Source: Xanthoparmelia taractica
Lineage: Eukaryota; Ascomycota; Lecanoromycetes; Lecanorales; Parmeliaceae
Assembly: GCA_033085395.1 (NCBI GenBank)
Contig: JANQBS010000635.1
Location: 1 to 10,384 of the forward strand
Length of the DNA: 10,384 nucleotides
Reading direction: 5' to 3'
The position numbers and the translations under genes were made by a program. Shown piece after piece: positions 1 through 8,146 of the stretch. The number at the start of each line of letters is the position of its first letter. Position 1 is the stretch's first letter. The notes below the pieces were generated by a model. The model was not told where the DNA came from. It saw only the letters and a program-made list of their open reading frames with translations, and ran no database searches.

Positions 1-134
1 TAAAAAGCTTAAGCGAACGCTTATATAATTATAAAATTCTATAAATAGATTAAAAAGATATAATTTTTTTAAAAAAGGTAAAAAAAAGGTAAAAACGACT
101 ATGTTTAATAGATATCACACCTTTCCGACCCATA
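1..134 (+). mobile_element. Copy A (right part) of a 276-bp hAT-like MITE
   Basis: The 134 bases align without length change to the last 134 bases of copies B (1884-2017) and C (reverse complement). They end in the same terminal repeat, read inward from the right as TATGGGTCGGAAAG, one transition from the consensus TACGGGTCG(G/A)AAAG. The left half lies outside the window, so no target duplication can be tested. No coding capacity is seen. The element is presumably a non-autonomous DNA transposon mobilised in trans. Confidence 0.85.
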
Positions 135-541
135 CTTCTCATATAAGATAGATAAAGAATTAGCGCTACATAGCGCTATCGTAAGGCGTATAATCTTATA
201 ATATATAAGAAACGAGCATATAACGTTAAATATTATTTATAGCGATTATAATAGTTAAAGCGATATTAAGATATTAGTATATAGAGTATATTAAGTAGAT
301 ACTTTATAAGTATAAGATAGCTTAATAAGATAATAAAGATAATATTATATTAGAAAGAAACGATAATATAGAAAATATCCTTTCTTTTATATATCGAAAT
401 ATATATATTATAAGAGTAGAAGCACTTAGCGTAGGCTAATAGAACTCGCTTAACTCGCTTACTAGGCTATAGACTACGCAGTAAGGACGAGTATCTAGTA
501 TACTTGGTAGAAGTCTCAAATATTCGCGAATTCTCTTTTTC
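135..541. other. AT-rich stretch before the gag frame; possible LTR and leader
   Basis: No reading frame or protein family is recognisable here. The position, immediately upstream of a Gypsy-type gag frame, suggests the 5' LTR and leader. At 505-507 a TGG begins a stretch (TGGTAGAAGTCTC) that could be a tRNA primer-binding site, since TGG pairs with a tRNA CCA end. It would put the LTR end near 502. No second LTR copy is visible to confirm this, so the assignment is weak. Confidence 0.3.
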
Positions 542-1733
542 TCTCTTTCTTTCTTAGCTATTAATTCACTTAATAATTTAAATGATTATTCTAGCATCTA
601 TATTTATTTATCTTATTAATTATCTAGCTACTACGTAGCTTTATTAAAAAGAGATCTTACTATCTTATAATTCTAATAGCTTCGTTCGCACGAAGCTACT
701 TAATTAGTTATAATAAGTAACTCGCGAGTTAATTCTATTAATTTACGAAATAGAAACGTCTTATTATTAATTATTAGTAACGTTTTTAATTAAATAGACG
801 AAGATAATAATTACGAAAATAACTCTCGTTAAAATACGTCTACTTCGTAATTAAGTTATTAAGATATTAATTATAATATCGATACGAATTCTATTAATAT
901 TATCGATAGAAATAATAATAAATAGAGTGTTGCACTTAATAACTCTATATTAGTAAACGAAGATTCTTATCTTATAGACTTAATATAAATTTAACGTTTT
1001 TAACTCTTAGAGCTTAATGCTAAAAAGTAATTAATTATCAAAAAATTTAAGCTAATCGAAATATAAAATATATAAGAATATCGCCGCGAGTATAGCGATA
1101 ATTACTATCACGATATAAGTCGTAAGAAAATAAGCGTTATTAAAATATCTAATACGCAATATCTTAATAACTATAACTCGGCGATTATATTTATTCGAGA
1201 TTATGAGAATTATATTGCTTTAATATCTTATATCGACTTTCGAACAAATAAAGAAAAAACTCGCTAATCTTTTATTCTTTTAATCAATACTAAGAAGTAG
1301 ATTTAAAGAAATAAATAAAATACTATATTACGTAATATCGGAGAATCTATTTAGAAGAAATATAAGAAGTGATACTTGAATTAAGTTCGTAATTTAGTTA
1401 TAAAGTTTTATAATATAGATTTTTAATTAGTTGAAGCGATTATACGAGATACGCAGTCGATTATAAGCTTTAACGATTATCTTATCACGCTATAATCGTA
1501 GCGAGATCGTTATATAATCGATACGAAACGTATAAAAATTTTATAAGATAGGGTAATAGAGAAAATTCCTCTAAAAGCAATAAAGGAGATAACTTAATCT
1601 ATTATTTATATCGCGCTATTATAGTAATATTAGAATATAAAGCAAAGACTATAAAGAATAAAAGAATTATTTACTTTAGATAAGATTTGTCTTAGCGATA
1701 AGATAAGTAATTAGAAGAGTAATAATTAATAAT

Positions 1734-1741
1734 ATACGAAG
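1734..1741. repeat. Target site duplication, left of MITE copy B
   Basis: ATACGAAG is repeated exactly at 2018-2025 on the other side of the element. An 8-bp duplication is typical of hAT-superfamily insertions. The next base (T) also matches but is the first base of the inverted repeat. Confidence 0.85.
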
Positions 1742-2017
1742 TACGAGTCGAAAAGATGTGATATATTTGATGGTATGAGATTAGTTTTTCGAATATCATA
1801 TCGAAAGATATTAAATATTCTATACTTTCATTGAGTTTTTAATAAATATATTATATAATATTTTTTTATATTCTTAAAATAAGTAAAAAGCTTAAGCGAA
1901 CGCTTATGTAATTATAAAATTCTATAAATAGATTAAAAAGATATAATTTTTTAAAAAAAGTTGAAAAAAAGTTAAAAACGACTATATTTAATAGATATCA
2001 CACCTTTTCGATCTGTA
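1742..2017 (+). mobile_element. Copy B: complete 276-bp hAT-like MITE
   Basis: The element has the same length as copy C and terminal inverted repeats of about 24 bp: left TACGAGTCGAAAAGATGTG, right (reverse complement) TACAGATCGAAAAGGTGTG. The 8-bp duplication on both sides supports transposition of the hAT type. There is no open frame, so it is non-autonomous. It lies inside the gag frame of the retrotransposon, which reads on in register after it, so B inserted later than the retrotransposon. Most differences from copy C are C/T or G/A, as expected from RIP. The superfamily call rests on the duplication length and repeat ends only. Confidence 0.85.
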
Positions 2018-2025
2018 ATACGAAG
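2018..2025. repeat. Target site duplication, right of MITE copy B
   Basis: ATACGAAG is identical to 1734-1741. Removing the element and one copy of these eight bases joins the two halves of the gag frame in register. Confidence 0.85.
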
Positions 2026-2169
2026 TCTAAAAAATAATATATTAAGAATTAAAAGAATTAAAAGAAGAGCTCGTTCTCTTCGACGTTATAAGATTTAAGA
2101 TTTACGCGAATTAAATTCGAAGGAGACGACTCTAATATTAAGCATAGAAAGTCTCTTTTTGAGATTTAA

Positions 2170-2211
2170 TGCTATAATTATAAATAGATAGAATATTATA
2201 AGAATTCGTCT
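2170..2211 (+). other. Degraded CCHC zinc knuckle in gag
   Basis: In the gag frame the codons read C-Y-N-Y-K-stop-I-E-Y-Y-K-N-S-S. Reversing C-to-T and G-to-A changes gives the spacing C-x2-C-x4-H-x4-C: TGC at 2170, TAT at 2179 from TGT (Cys), and TAT at 2194 from CAT (His). Only the last Cys position (TCT at 2209) needs a transversion. Such knuckles bind nucleic acid in Gag of LTR retrotransposons. Confidence 0.6.
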
Positions 2212-2390
2212 AAATACTTAAATTATATTATAAATAATAAGATATATAATTAAGACTCTAATAAGGAAAAAGATAAAGTCTAATACTCGTCGCTATAATA
2301 TTAGATACGTTATTTATTAAGCGATGATCTCGCTCTCTATTATTAAAAGATAAAATTATTACATTAAATAATAAGCGTGATATTATTACT

Positions 2391-2669
2391 TTAATAAACA
2401 CTAATAACGAGAAAATCTTTATATCGTAGTCTTTTATTAAAGAGACGTAAGTTTCTAAGTCTAAATATGAATTAGTTATAATATATACTATTAATAGTTA
2501 TTAAATATTCTTATATGAAATTTATAATTTAATATTTAATCTCGTAGATAGTCGAGAAAAAAAGTAAGAGTAAATTTTAAAGGCGTATATAATAAATATA
2601 CGAGGATACGATCTTATTCTTAATTTTCCTTAAATCTATAATATCGATTCTAATATTTATTGACGCGAG
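2391..2669 (+). pseudogene. Retropepsin-like protease relic of the Gypsy pol frame
   Basis: This frame (codons at 2397, 2622, 2661) lies in -1 relative to gag. Its start reads L-I-N-T-N-N-E-K-I-F-I-S, which fits the active-site segment A-L-I-D-T-G-x-x-x-x-F-I-S if AAC and AAT derive from GAC (Asp) and GGT (Gly). The end reads G-Y-D-L-I-L-N-F-P-stop-I-Y-N-I-D-S-N-I-Y-stop, matching the G-Y-D-x-I-L-G-x-P-W-L...W pattern at the C-terminus of Ty3/Gypsy proteases. The two stops (2631, 2661) fall where Trp is expected. The enzyme would cleave the Gag-Pol polyprotein. The frame is cut by MITE copy C at 2670, and no reverse transcriptase, RNase H or integrase is recognised in the window. Confidence 0.65.
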
Positions 2670-2945
2670 TACGGGTCGAAAAGATGTGATATCTGTTGAA
2701 TATAGTCGTTTTCAACTTTTTTTCAACTTTTTTTAAAAAATTATATCTTTTTACTCTATTTATAGAATTTTATAATTATATAAGCGTTCGCTTAAGCTTT
2801 TTACGTATTTTTAGAATATAAAAAATAATTATATAATATATTTATTAAAAACTTAATGAGAGTATGGAATATCCCATATCTTTCGATATGGTATTCGAAA
2901 AACTAGTCTTATATTATCAAATATATCATATCTTTCCGACCCGTA
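2670..2945 (-). mobile_element. Copy C: complete 276-bp hAT-like MITE, inverted
   Basis: This is the reverse complement of copy B at the same length of 276 bp. It keeps the best-preserved ends: TACGGGTCGAAAAG at 2670 and CGACCCGTA ending at 2945. An internal hairpin at 2867-2896 has a perfect 7-bp stem (CCATATC/GATATGG), a 4-base loop and a further 5-bp outer stem. In copy B the same hairpin is partly destroyed, mostly by C-to-T and G-to-A changes. The flanks do not match (GACGCGAG on the left, CTAATAAA on the right). This copy therefore sits at a rearrangement or deletion junction rather than at a clean insertion. Confidence 0.85.
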
Positions 2946-3950
2946 CTAATAAAGAATTTTAATATATACTTTTTATTATAAATTTAAAGTAGTTATAAAT
3001 TCACTAATATTTTTATAGATATAAATACGATAATTCTTAGCGACGTTATTAGCTTTTTTTACACGTTTTAATTTCTTTTTCTTAAAAATAAAAATATCGA
3101 GTCTTATTCTTAAGCGTTTAATATTAAGATTTTTATTAAAATCTTAAACGACTTTACACTTTAACTAATTATCTTTAAATCGATTAACTACGCTATAACG
3201 TAAAGTCTTAAACTCGAGATTATTAAACTTTATATTAAAGAGCGAAAAGTATATTTAAGAATCTAATTATTCTTCTTTTTTAATAACTAAAAAAAAGATT
3301 AATAAAGAAATATAAAGATAAAAAAAGTAATTACTTCTATAAGATCGATGCTCTATAGATTATAATTTAGCTAAGAATTATTAATTATATACTCTTTATT
3401 AGAATAGAAGTATATTAAATATCTTTAATTATATTAATAATAGAAACGCGTTTTAAATACTAGAACGAAAGAAAGATATAATAAATAAGAATTATTTAAG
3501 AGAAAAGTTTGAGAGGAAAATTATTTAGAAGAAAATCGATTAAATATTAATTTCTACTATCTAGTTAATGTGAAAAGATTATCGAGAACTCTACGTGTTA
3601 GCGTCTAAATCGATAAAGTTTTAATACGCTTAAGTAATTACTAGAATAATTATTAAAATTAATTATAAGATAAATTTATTCTTATAGAATCTTAATATTT
3701 ATAATAAAAATATTCTTCTTTATAATATTACGTTTTCTAAGATATATTTACCGTGTACTTTTATTTTCTTTCTACTCTTTCTTCTATTATTTATTATTCT
3801 TCTAGTATTTATTATTCTTCTAGCATTTATTATTCTTCTATTATTTATTATTCTTCTACTATTTATCTTATTATCTATCTATTTAATAAAGTTATTACTC
3901 TCGAATTTCGACTTTAAATCTTAGCTCTAATCTTAACTTCTTCGTTCTTA
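2946..3950 (-). pseudogene. Unidentified RIP-degraded protein-coding relic
   Basis: Reading right to left, one frame stays in register for about 335 codons from 3950 to 2946, with stops that are nearly all TAA or TAG. The start is polar and charged (E-R-R-S-Q-D-W-S-Q-D-L-K). It is followed by a hexapeptide repeat rich in Arg and Asn (3773-3864), a Ser/Gln-rich middle, and a strongly basic end (K-K-K-K-L-K-R-V-K-K around 3050-3090). The frame runs straight into MITE copy C, so its C-terminus is lost. I do not recognise a family. The plus strand over 3540-4070 is also fairly open, a known ambiguity in RIP-mutated DNA, so strand assignment is moderate. Confidence 0.4.
3773..3864. repeat. 18-bp tandem repeat, about five units
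   Basis: The core TTATTATTCTTCTA starts at 3791, 3809, 3827 and 3845, a strict 18-bp period. A more diverged unit begins at 3773. Eighteen bases are six codons, so the array keeps frame. On the minus strand it reads R-R-I-I-N-(N/A/T) with no stop in any unit. It is a coding minisatellite within the relic gene on that strand. Confidence 0.8.
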
Positions 3951-4072
3951 AGCTACTACGCGAGATAATATTTTAAAGTAGATATATTAAATTTATAAAT
4001 AAAATATTAAGTATAAAGCTAATACGCGAGTAGATAATAGTACGTAAGAGTAAAGAAAAGATTGAAGAAATC

Positions 4073-4830
4073 ATGATATACGTAGCTAATACTAGATAAT
4101 CTTAAGTATAATTAATTACTTCTACGTAGTCTTTAAGTATTTAGCTATTAAGATTAATCAAGAAAAGTAGATTAGCGTAAGAACTATTAAGTAATAATGC
4201 TCGAAAACGTAGATAAAAAGCTAAAAGTCTAATCTCGAATCTATCTATTCTATTTTATTAATAAACTATAACTATTACTTTATATAAGATTCGTCGCTAT
4301 TAGAGAGAATTTAATTTAATAATTTTTAAGCTCTTCTTTTCGCGAGTAATAAGAGAGATCGCGATAATATATATAAAGAAGATACGTTTTTTCTAATTAA
4401 TTATTAAGGCTATTTATAAATTAATAAAAGCTTTTCTTTATTATATATTCGAAGATATTAATATTTATATTATTTATACGAAGCGTGTAACTTTAATAAC
4501 TAAGAATATATAATTATAGAGAATAATCGTAAATTCTTTTTATAATGCGAAGAAAGAAGAGAGAAATTTACTATTATAGAATAGATAATAGATTATTATT
4601 ATAATTAGCGTGCTAGTAATTCTTCTAGTAATTAAATAAATCAAATGCACTAATAATAGTAGAAATAACTTGTTAAGCTCTAGATAATTACGAAGATCTT
4701 TCGCAATATAATACTAAATGCGATAGCGAGCTTAGCTCAATAACGTGATAATAAAGTAAAGTAATAGTAATAACGATAATAAAGTGAAGTAATAACTAGA
4801 ATAATGATTAAAATACGTTCGCATAATTCT
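4073..4830 (+). pseudogene. Histone H3-like gene, RIP-degraded
   Basis: Codons 4271-4516 align without any gap to residues 45-126 of histone H3, the core that pairs with H4 in the nucleosome. Clear blocks are I-R-R-Y-Q (4289-4303, Gln as TAG), K-L-x-F-S-R-V-I-R-E-I-A (4328-4363), F-E-D-x-N (4448-4462) and K-R-V-T-L-x-x-K-x-I-Q-L (4481-4516). Many mismatches are RIP transitions: His to Tyr, Cys to Tyr, Ala to Thr, Asp to Asn, Met to Ile. The ungapped loop 1 is like canonical H3, whereas fungal CENP-A usually has extra residues there. The tail before the fold is about 66 codons from the ATG at 4073, Ser/Gln-rich with a basic run (A-R-K-R-R-Q-K-A-K), and does not match the conserved H3 tail. The frame continues about 100 codons past the fold, Gln/Asn-rich. 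A variant or transposon-borne H3 is likely. Upstream frame openness leaves the start uncertain. Confidence 0.7.
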
Positions 4831-4930
4831 ATATAGAGTAACTTGTTCTATATATAGTATATTTTCTATATCCCTGCATATAATATGAAATATTTCTATA
4901 TATATTAGAATTTTTTTAGATTATTTCATG
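4831..4930. other. Convergent 3' ends of two relic genes
   Basis: The plus-strand H3-like frame loses coding character around 4830, and the minus-strand frame from 6038 loses it around 4930. The stretch between contains short AT runs and no clear terminator. The exact natural stop codons cannot be told from RIP-made ones. Confidence 0.35.
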
Positions 4931-6038
4931 ATATTAGTACGTCTCTTAGACTATTCTATAAAAATTAAATAATATAATCTTAATATTATATTATATTATG
5001 ATATGATATTGATATCTCATATTCTAGATTATTTTAGATCTTTTCGATTTATAATCTATTTAAGACTAAGAATATTATAATAGTTAAGAAGACTTCGATA
5101 CGTAAAAAGATTACGTTTAAAAAGATTACTTAAAAATAGTTTTTATTATTAGATTAGCTATCGCCGAAACGCTTTAATATTAAAGAAAGACTATTAAGAT
5201 TCTTTAAAGCTAATAGAGTAAGTAAGAGTAATAGCTAATTTTACGCTAAATTTAAATAAAAATTAATATTCGCTTCTTTAGAAGAAGAATTTAATTATAT
5301 ATCTTTTACTTTATCGTCTTTTTTAGATATATTAGATTATCGCTTATTAATCTCGTATATTAAGATTTATTAGTATATCGACTTTAGATCTATTTTTAAT
5401 ACGATTTAATTAATCTATTCACGATATATAGAAAGTATAATTATAGAGCGTATTAATAATCTAATAAATTAAAAAGAATTCTCAATTCTTTTATAAAATT
5501 TTTTTTTATAGTATTCGAAGATAAAGTATAATTAAAAATCAAATTCTATTTATATTCTCGAAGAAGACTTTAAATATTATCTTTTTTAATATATCGATCG
5601 ATAATATAGTATTATAATTATTAATTATTAATATATATAGACGTAGTCGGAGTTAAATATATATTATATTTATATCTATTATCGAGAATATATAGTAGCT
5701 ACGTCTAATAGATCTCGTTGTCGCTATATCTCTTTATCGTAGTCGAGATTTTCGCTATTTAAGTTAACGCTAAGACGTTCTTATTATTCTATCTAATTAT
5801 TCGTCGCTTTATTAAGAGTAAGATATATATTATAGCTAGCGATATACGTGTGTTATAATAAGATTAAGAACGTATAACTATTAGTAGATCTTATTATTTA
5901 GTTGATATTTTCCCTCGATAATTTCGATCTTAGCGAAACTCTATATCGTACGACCTTACTAACACGTTAGATATATACGTTAATCCACGTGTCAAAGCTT
6001 CGTGTCAAGAAATAAGAATAACTAGTTCTAATATTCAT
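4930..6038 (-). pseudogene. Unidentified relic gene with preserved start codon
   Basis: An ATG at 6038 (minus strand) stands in the context CACACC-ATG-AAT, a good fungal start. The frame stays in register from there to at least 5091, over 315 codons, and probably on to about 4930. The first 23 codons have no stop. The N-terminal third is well preserved, with S-F-D-T-W-I-N-V-Y and N-K-A-T-N-N-W-I-E-Q-Q-E-R-L near 5780-5830. A further block, D-K-E-I-W/stop-R-Q-R-D-L-L-D-V-A, lies near 5690-5730. Later stops are mostly TAA or TAG. The C-terminal half is more degraded, and the plus strand there (5086-5500) is also rather open. I do not recognise the family. The protein looks soluble, with no signal peptide or membrane span. 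Confidence 0.5.
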
Positions 6039-6180
6039 GGTGTGAATTAATAATATTAATTGAATCTATCTAGCTAGACGAGATATGTGTGTGCCAAGCC
6101 ATTAAGCGAGCTATGACTAAGCGTATCACACTTATACTAGTGTGTATCGTAACACTCCGTATACGTGTTATAGCTACTAC
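6039..6180 (-). promoter_or_regulatory. Upstream region of the relic gene starting at 6038
   Basis: This stretch keeps several CpA and TpG dinucleotides (for example GTGTGTGCC around 6087 and CACAC around 6126), unlike its surroundings, so it has been hit less by RIP. It contains a small inverted repeat, CACACT-TATACT-AGTGTG, near 6126-6143. It is placed as a promoter only by position ahead of the ATG. Confidence 0.3.
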
Positions 6181-6992
6181 GTACGATATAGTTATAATGT
6201 AGTAATTTTATAATATTTTAGAAAATTATTAAAAAAAAAAGAATTTTTAGAAGTCTATTAAAAATCATGTTAGTAATTACTATATTATAATATTAGTTAT
6301 ATATAAATATTTAAATAATTCTTTATATACGCGTGTATATAACGTAGTCGATATCTATTATTATAGGGAATTAAGTATATTAGTAATTATATAAGTAAAC
6401 GTGTTTTAATTATTAGAATATTTTAAATTATAAATAAATTTAAACTTACGATTAAATTATAATAATAGTAGAATTCTTTCAACTAGGCCAAACGGCCTTA
6501 AATAGAAGTCATATACTATTTAGATAGATATAGCAAAAATAGTTAAAAAACGTCTACTACGTATATTTAGTCTTATGAATTAATCTAGTGGAGAGTAAAT
6601 TCTTCTAGTGTATATTATAAAATCTCTAAGTTAATAAAGAACGTTTTCGAATTGAGATTTGACGACGCGGTGTGTGAAGACGTAATGTGTTTCAAGAAAT
6701 ATTAGGTCTGAAAACAGCTATCTAGAGATATATTTGATCTTGATACTAGCTTCTAAAGATTACAAGTGTCGTTCTAAAGACGTTATATTACGATCTTAAT
6801 ATAAATAAGATCTGGTTCCTTTTCTCGAGGATTATTTATATACTCGAACTTTTATAAGACTATGCGAGAAAGCGTGAAGGGCGCGTATACTCTTTTCTAA
6901 ACGTTTAAGAATTTGAGATTAAAATAAGTAAAAGAACGGTGAGCGTGCTTATTCGGCCGAGGTGCTAATCACGCTAATAGGGTGCTATATTA
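6181..6992. other. Intergenic AT-rich stretch
   Basis: No gene or repeat is recognised. A short hairpin, AGGCC-AAAC-GGCCT, lies near 6485-6498. From about 6650 the base composition becomes less skewed toward the adjoining dehydrogenase pseudogene; this part probably includes its 3' flank. Confidence 0.4.
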
Positions 6993-7207
6993 TTATCTTA
7001 CCCAGCTCGTATCCTTAAAGCGATATCCTCGGGTGAGTAGCATAATAAGATGGGGGCAGATTTCTATCTTCTTCTACGATGCCAAGAAGATCGCGTATTT
7101 AGTCATATTCTCCGTAAGCCCCCAGTCACCCCACGAAGTCATCGAGTTAATTAGTTCTCTTATCTTCTTATCTTTATAGATTAAGACTATTATAAGCGTT
7201 TTAAGAT

Positions 7208-7298
7208 CTAGATTCTCGTTAGCTATGTTATCTAGAGTTTAAAGATTAAACGAAGACTGGAGAAAACAAAAGAAAATCAAAGAGAGGGAGAAACTCAC
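7208..7298 (-). other. Intron 3 of the SDR pseudogene
   Basis: The donor is GTGAGT at 7298-7293. A fungal branch site, GCTAAC, lies just upstream of the acceptor TCTAG ending at 7208, giving 91 nt. The join gives C-P-x-Y-L-K-T, the usual N-A-x-C-P-G-x-x-x-T segment after the catalytic lysine. Confidence 0.8.
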
Positions 7299-7546
7299 AT
7301 CTCGGACATAGCGCATTGTAGTGGATTTTGTTCTTCCCGTACTTAATAGTAATTTACTTCGTAAGAAGAAATATAGCTCCTTTAGAGGCATAGTAGGTAT
7401 CGGCGCTCGATTTTAACTTCATTAAACTTAGCATAGACGTTCTATTAATAATTTATCCTCTATGGCCGAAGGGATAAAGGTCTTGAGATAGAAACTATGC
7501 GATAGCGTATTTGTAGTCAAGAAAGATAGAGCGAGAATTTATTTTT

Positions 7547-7631
7547 CTAAAAGGAAGGAGAAAGATAAATAATAAGTAGAACTCGTTCGAAGTATAGAAG
7601 TAAGAATTAACGCGAATAAATATCTACTTAC
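7547..7631 (-). other. Intron 2 of the SDR pseudogene
   Basis: The donor is GTAAGT at 7631-7626. A pyrimidine-rich tract precedes the acceptor TTTTAG ending at 7547, giving 85 nt. The join gives W-D-F-V-(M)-x-I-N-S-R-S, typical between the NNAG and the catalytic serine strands of SDRs. Confidence 0.8.
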
Positions 7632-7715
7632 ATGACGAAATCCCACGTTGCTTTATCCATCTCGTGGAATTTCCCCGTCGACTCCGTATTCCCCGTATTA
7701 GCATTATTGATTATT

Positions 7716-7790
7716 CTACTATATTCCGTTATTTCAGCCTTAAAGAATCTCTTTCTTAGTCTATAATACGAGAGAGAGCGAAGCACTTAC
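7716..7790 (-). other. Intron 1 of the SDR pseudogene
   Basis: The donor is GTAAGT at 7790-7785 and the acceptor TAG ends at 7716, giving 75 nt. Splicing joins codon halves GT and A to give R-L-N-V-I-I-N-N-A, the expected R-L-D-V-x-V-N-N-A-G segment of an SDR. This supports the boundaries. Confidence 0.75.
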
Positions 7791-8146
7791 ACGTTCAATC
7801 GCTCTCTCACCTTAACTACTTTTTAAATTAACATCTTTATATTCTCAGCTATCGTGACATTAGTCTAAATATATATTACTTTTCTTTCTTCATAACGCTA
7901 ATAAATCAACTCATGGGTGAGGGTAGTAACTTTAGTGATGCCTCAAGTACCGCGGGGGGAGGGTTATAGATCGAAATAGACTATGAAAGAGGCGCCGTTG
8001 GCGGCGAAGACGAGTGTAATAGCGCGGCCGAGGTTAGAAGAGAAGTTCGTTACGATAATTACGCGAGAGTCGAGGCGAGTAGAAAGTAAAGATATAATTA
8101 TAATAGGCGTAAAAGTGTTAGAATTAAGAACTATAAATAATTCTAT

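Larger units (their letters stand above)
542..2390 (+). pseudogene. Gypsy-type retrotransposon gag-like relic, split by MITE copy B
   Basis: One frame (codons starting 542, 1007, 1736) stays in register for about 400 codons up to the insertion at 1733. It continues after the insertion and target duplication from 2020. Almost all stops are TAA or TAG, expected from RIP of Gln and Trp codons. The N-terminal part is rich in Asn, Asp, Ser and Gln. The middle is probably helical, with charged segments around 1080-1600. The end carries a CCHC-like zinc knuckle at 2170-2211. This order is that of a retrotransposon Gag, which packages the element RNA. The start codon is not identifiable, probably because an ATG has become ATA. 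The protease follows in the -1 frame, a common gag-pol arrangement. Ty3/Gypsy is inferred from the protease rather than from gag itself. Confidence 0.65.
6993..8146 (-). pseudogene. Short-chain dehydrogenase/reductase pseudogene, four exons
   Basis: Exons are 8146-7791, 7715-7632, 7546-7299 and 7207-6993. They join to exactly 903 nt (300 residues plus stop), a normal size for a classical NAD(P)-dependent SDR. Exon 1 holds the nucleotide-binding motif TGxxxGxG (8050-8027; T-N-F-S-S-N-L-G, both Asn from Gly) and then G-R-A-I-T-L-V-F-A-A-N-G-A-S. Exon 2 has N-N-A-N from NNAG (7708-7697). Exon 3 has the catalytic Y-x-x-x-K (Y-Y-A-S-K, 7395-7381) and N-A-L-C-P from N-A-L-C-P-G. Exon 4 has T-E-N-M-T-K-Y-A-I-F-L-A-S. 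There are nine in-frame stops (five in exon 1, three in exon 3, one in exon 4), all at codons one or two RIP transitions from Gln, Trp or Arg. No frameshift is seen. The start at 8146 is an ATA presumed from ATG. The terminal G-Y-R-F segment is diverged. The substrate is unknown. Confidence 0.88.

Noticed and set aside
677..731. Hairpin at 677-698 and palindrome TAACTCGCGAGTTA at 718-731
   Set aside because: Both fall inside the gag-like frame and have no partner elements. Short palindromes are frequent in such skewed sequence, so no regulatory role is claimed.
3773..3864. Short regular repeats as a CRISPR array
   Set aside because: The 18-bp units are contiguous with no spacers, and the setting is eukaryotic.
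4271..4516. CENP-A (centromeric H3) identity for the histone fold
   Set aside because: Loop 1 aligns to H3 without the extra residues usual in fungal CENP-A. A variant H3 is the safer description.
5086..5600. Plus-strand frame of about 170 codons with few stops
   Set aside because: The minus-strand frame from the ATG at 6038 continues in register through the same bases and has a better start and a better preserved N-terminus. The plus frame is probably its shadow, though this is not certain.
5780..6038. Weak resemblance of the relic's N-terminus to histone H2B (Y-I-x-R-V...S-K...S-Y-N)
   Set aside because: Only scattered identities, a length difference within the fold and no match after it. 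Not enough for a call.
6982..7179. Unbroken 65-codon plus-strand frame starting with ATG
   Set aside because: It is antisense to exon 4 of the SDR pseudogene, whose motifs and exact exon joins on the minus strand are far stronger evidence.
7755..7790. Shorter 30-nt version of SDR intron 1 (acceptor TATAG near 7761)
   Set aside because: It would add 15 residues between R-L-N-V and N-N-A that SDRs lack, and 30 nt is too short for a fungal intron. The 75-nt intron restores the family pattern exactly.
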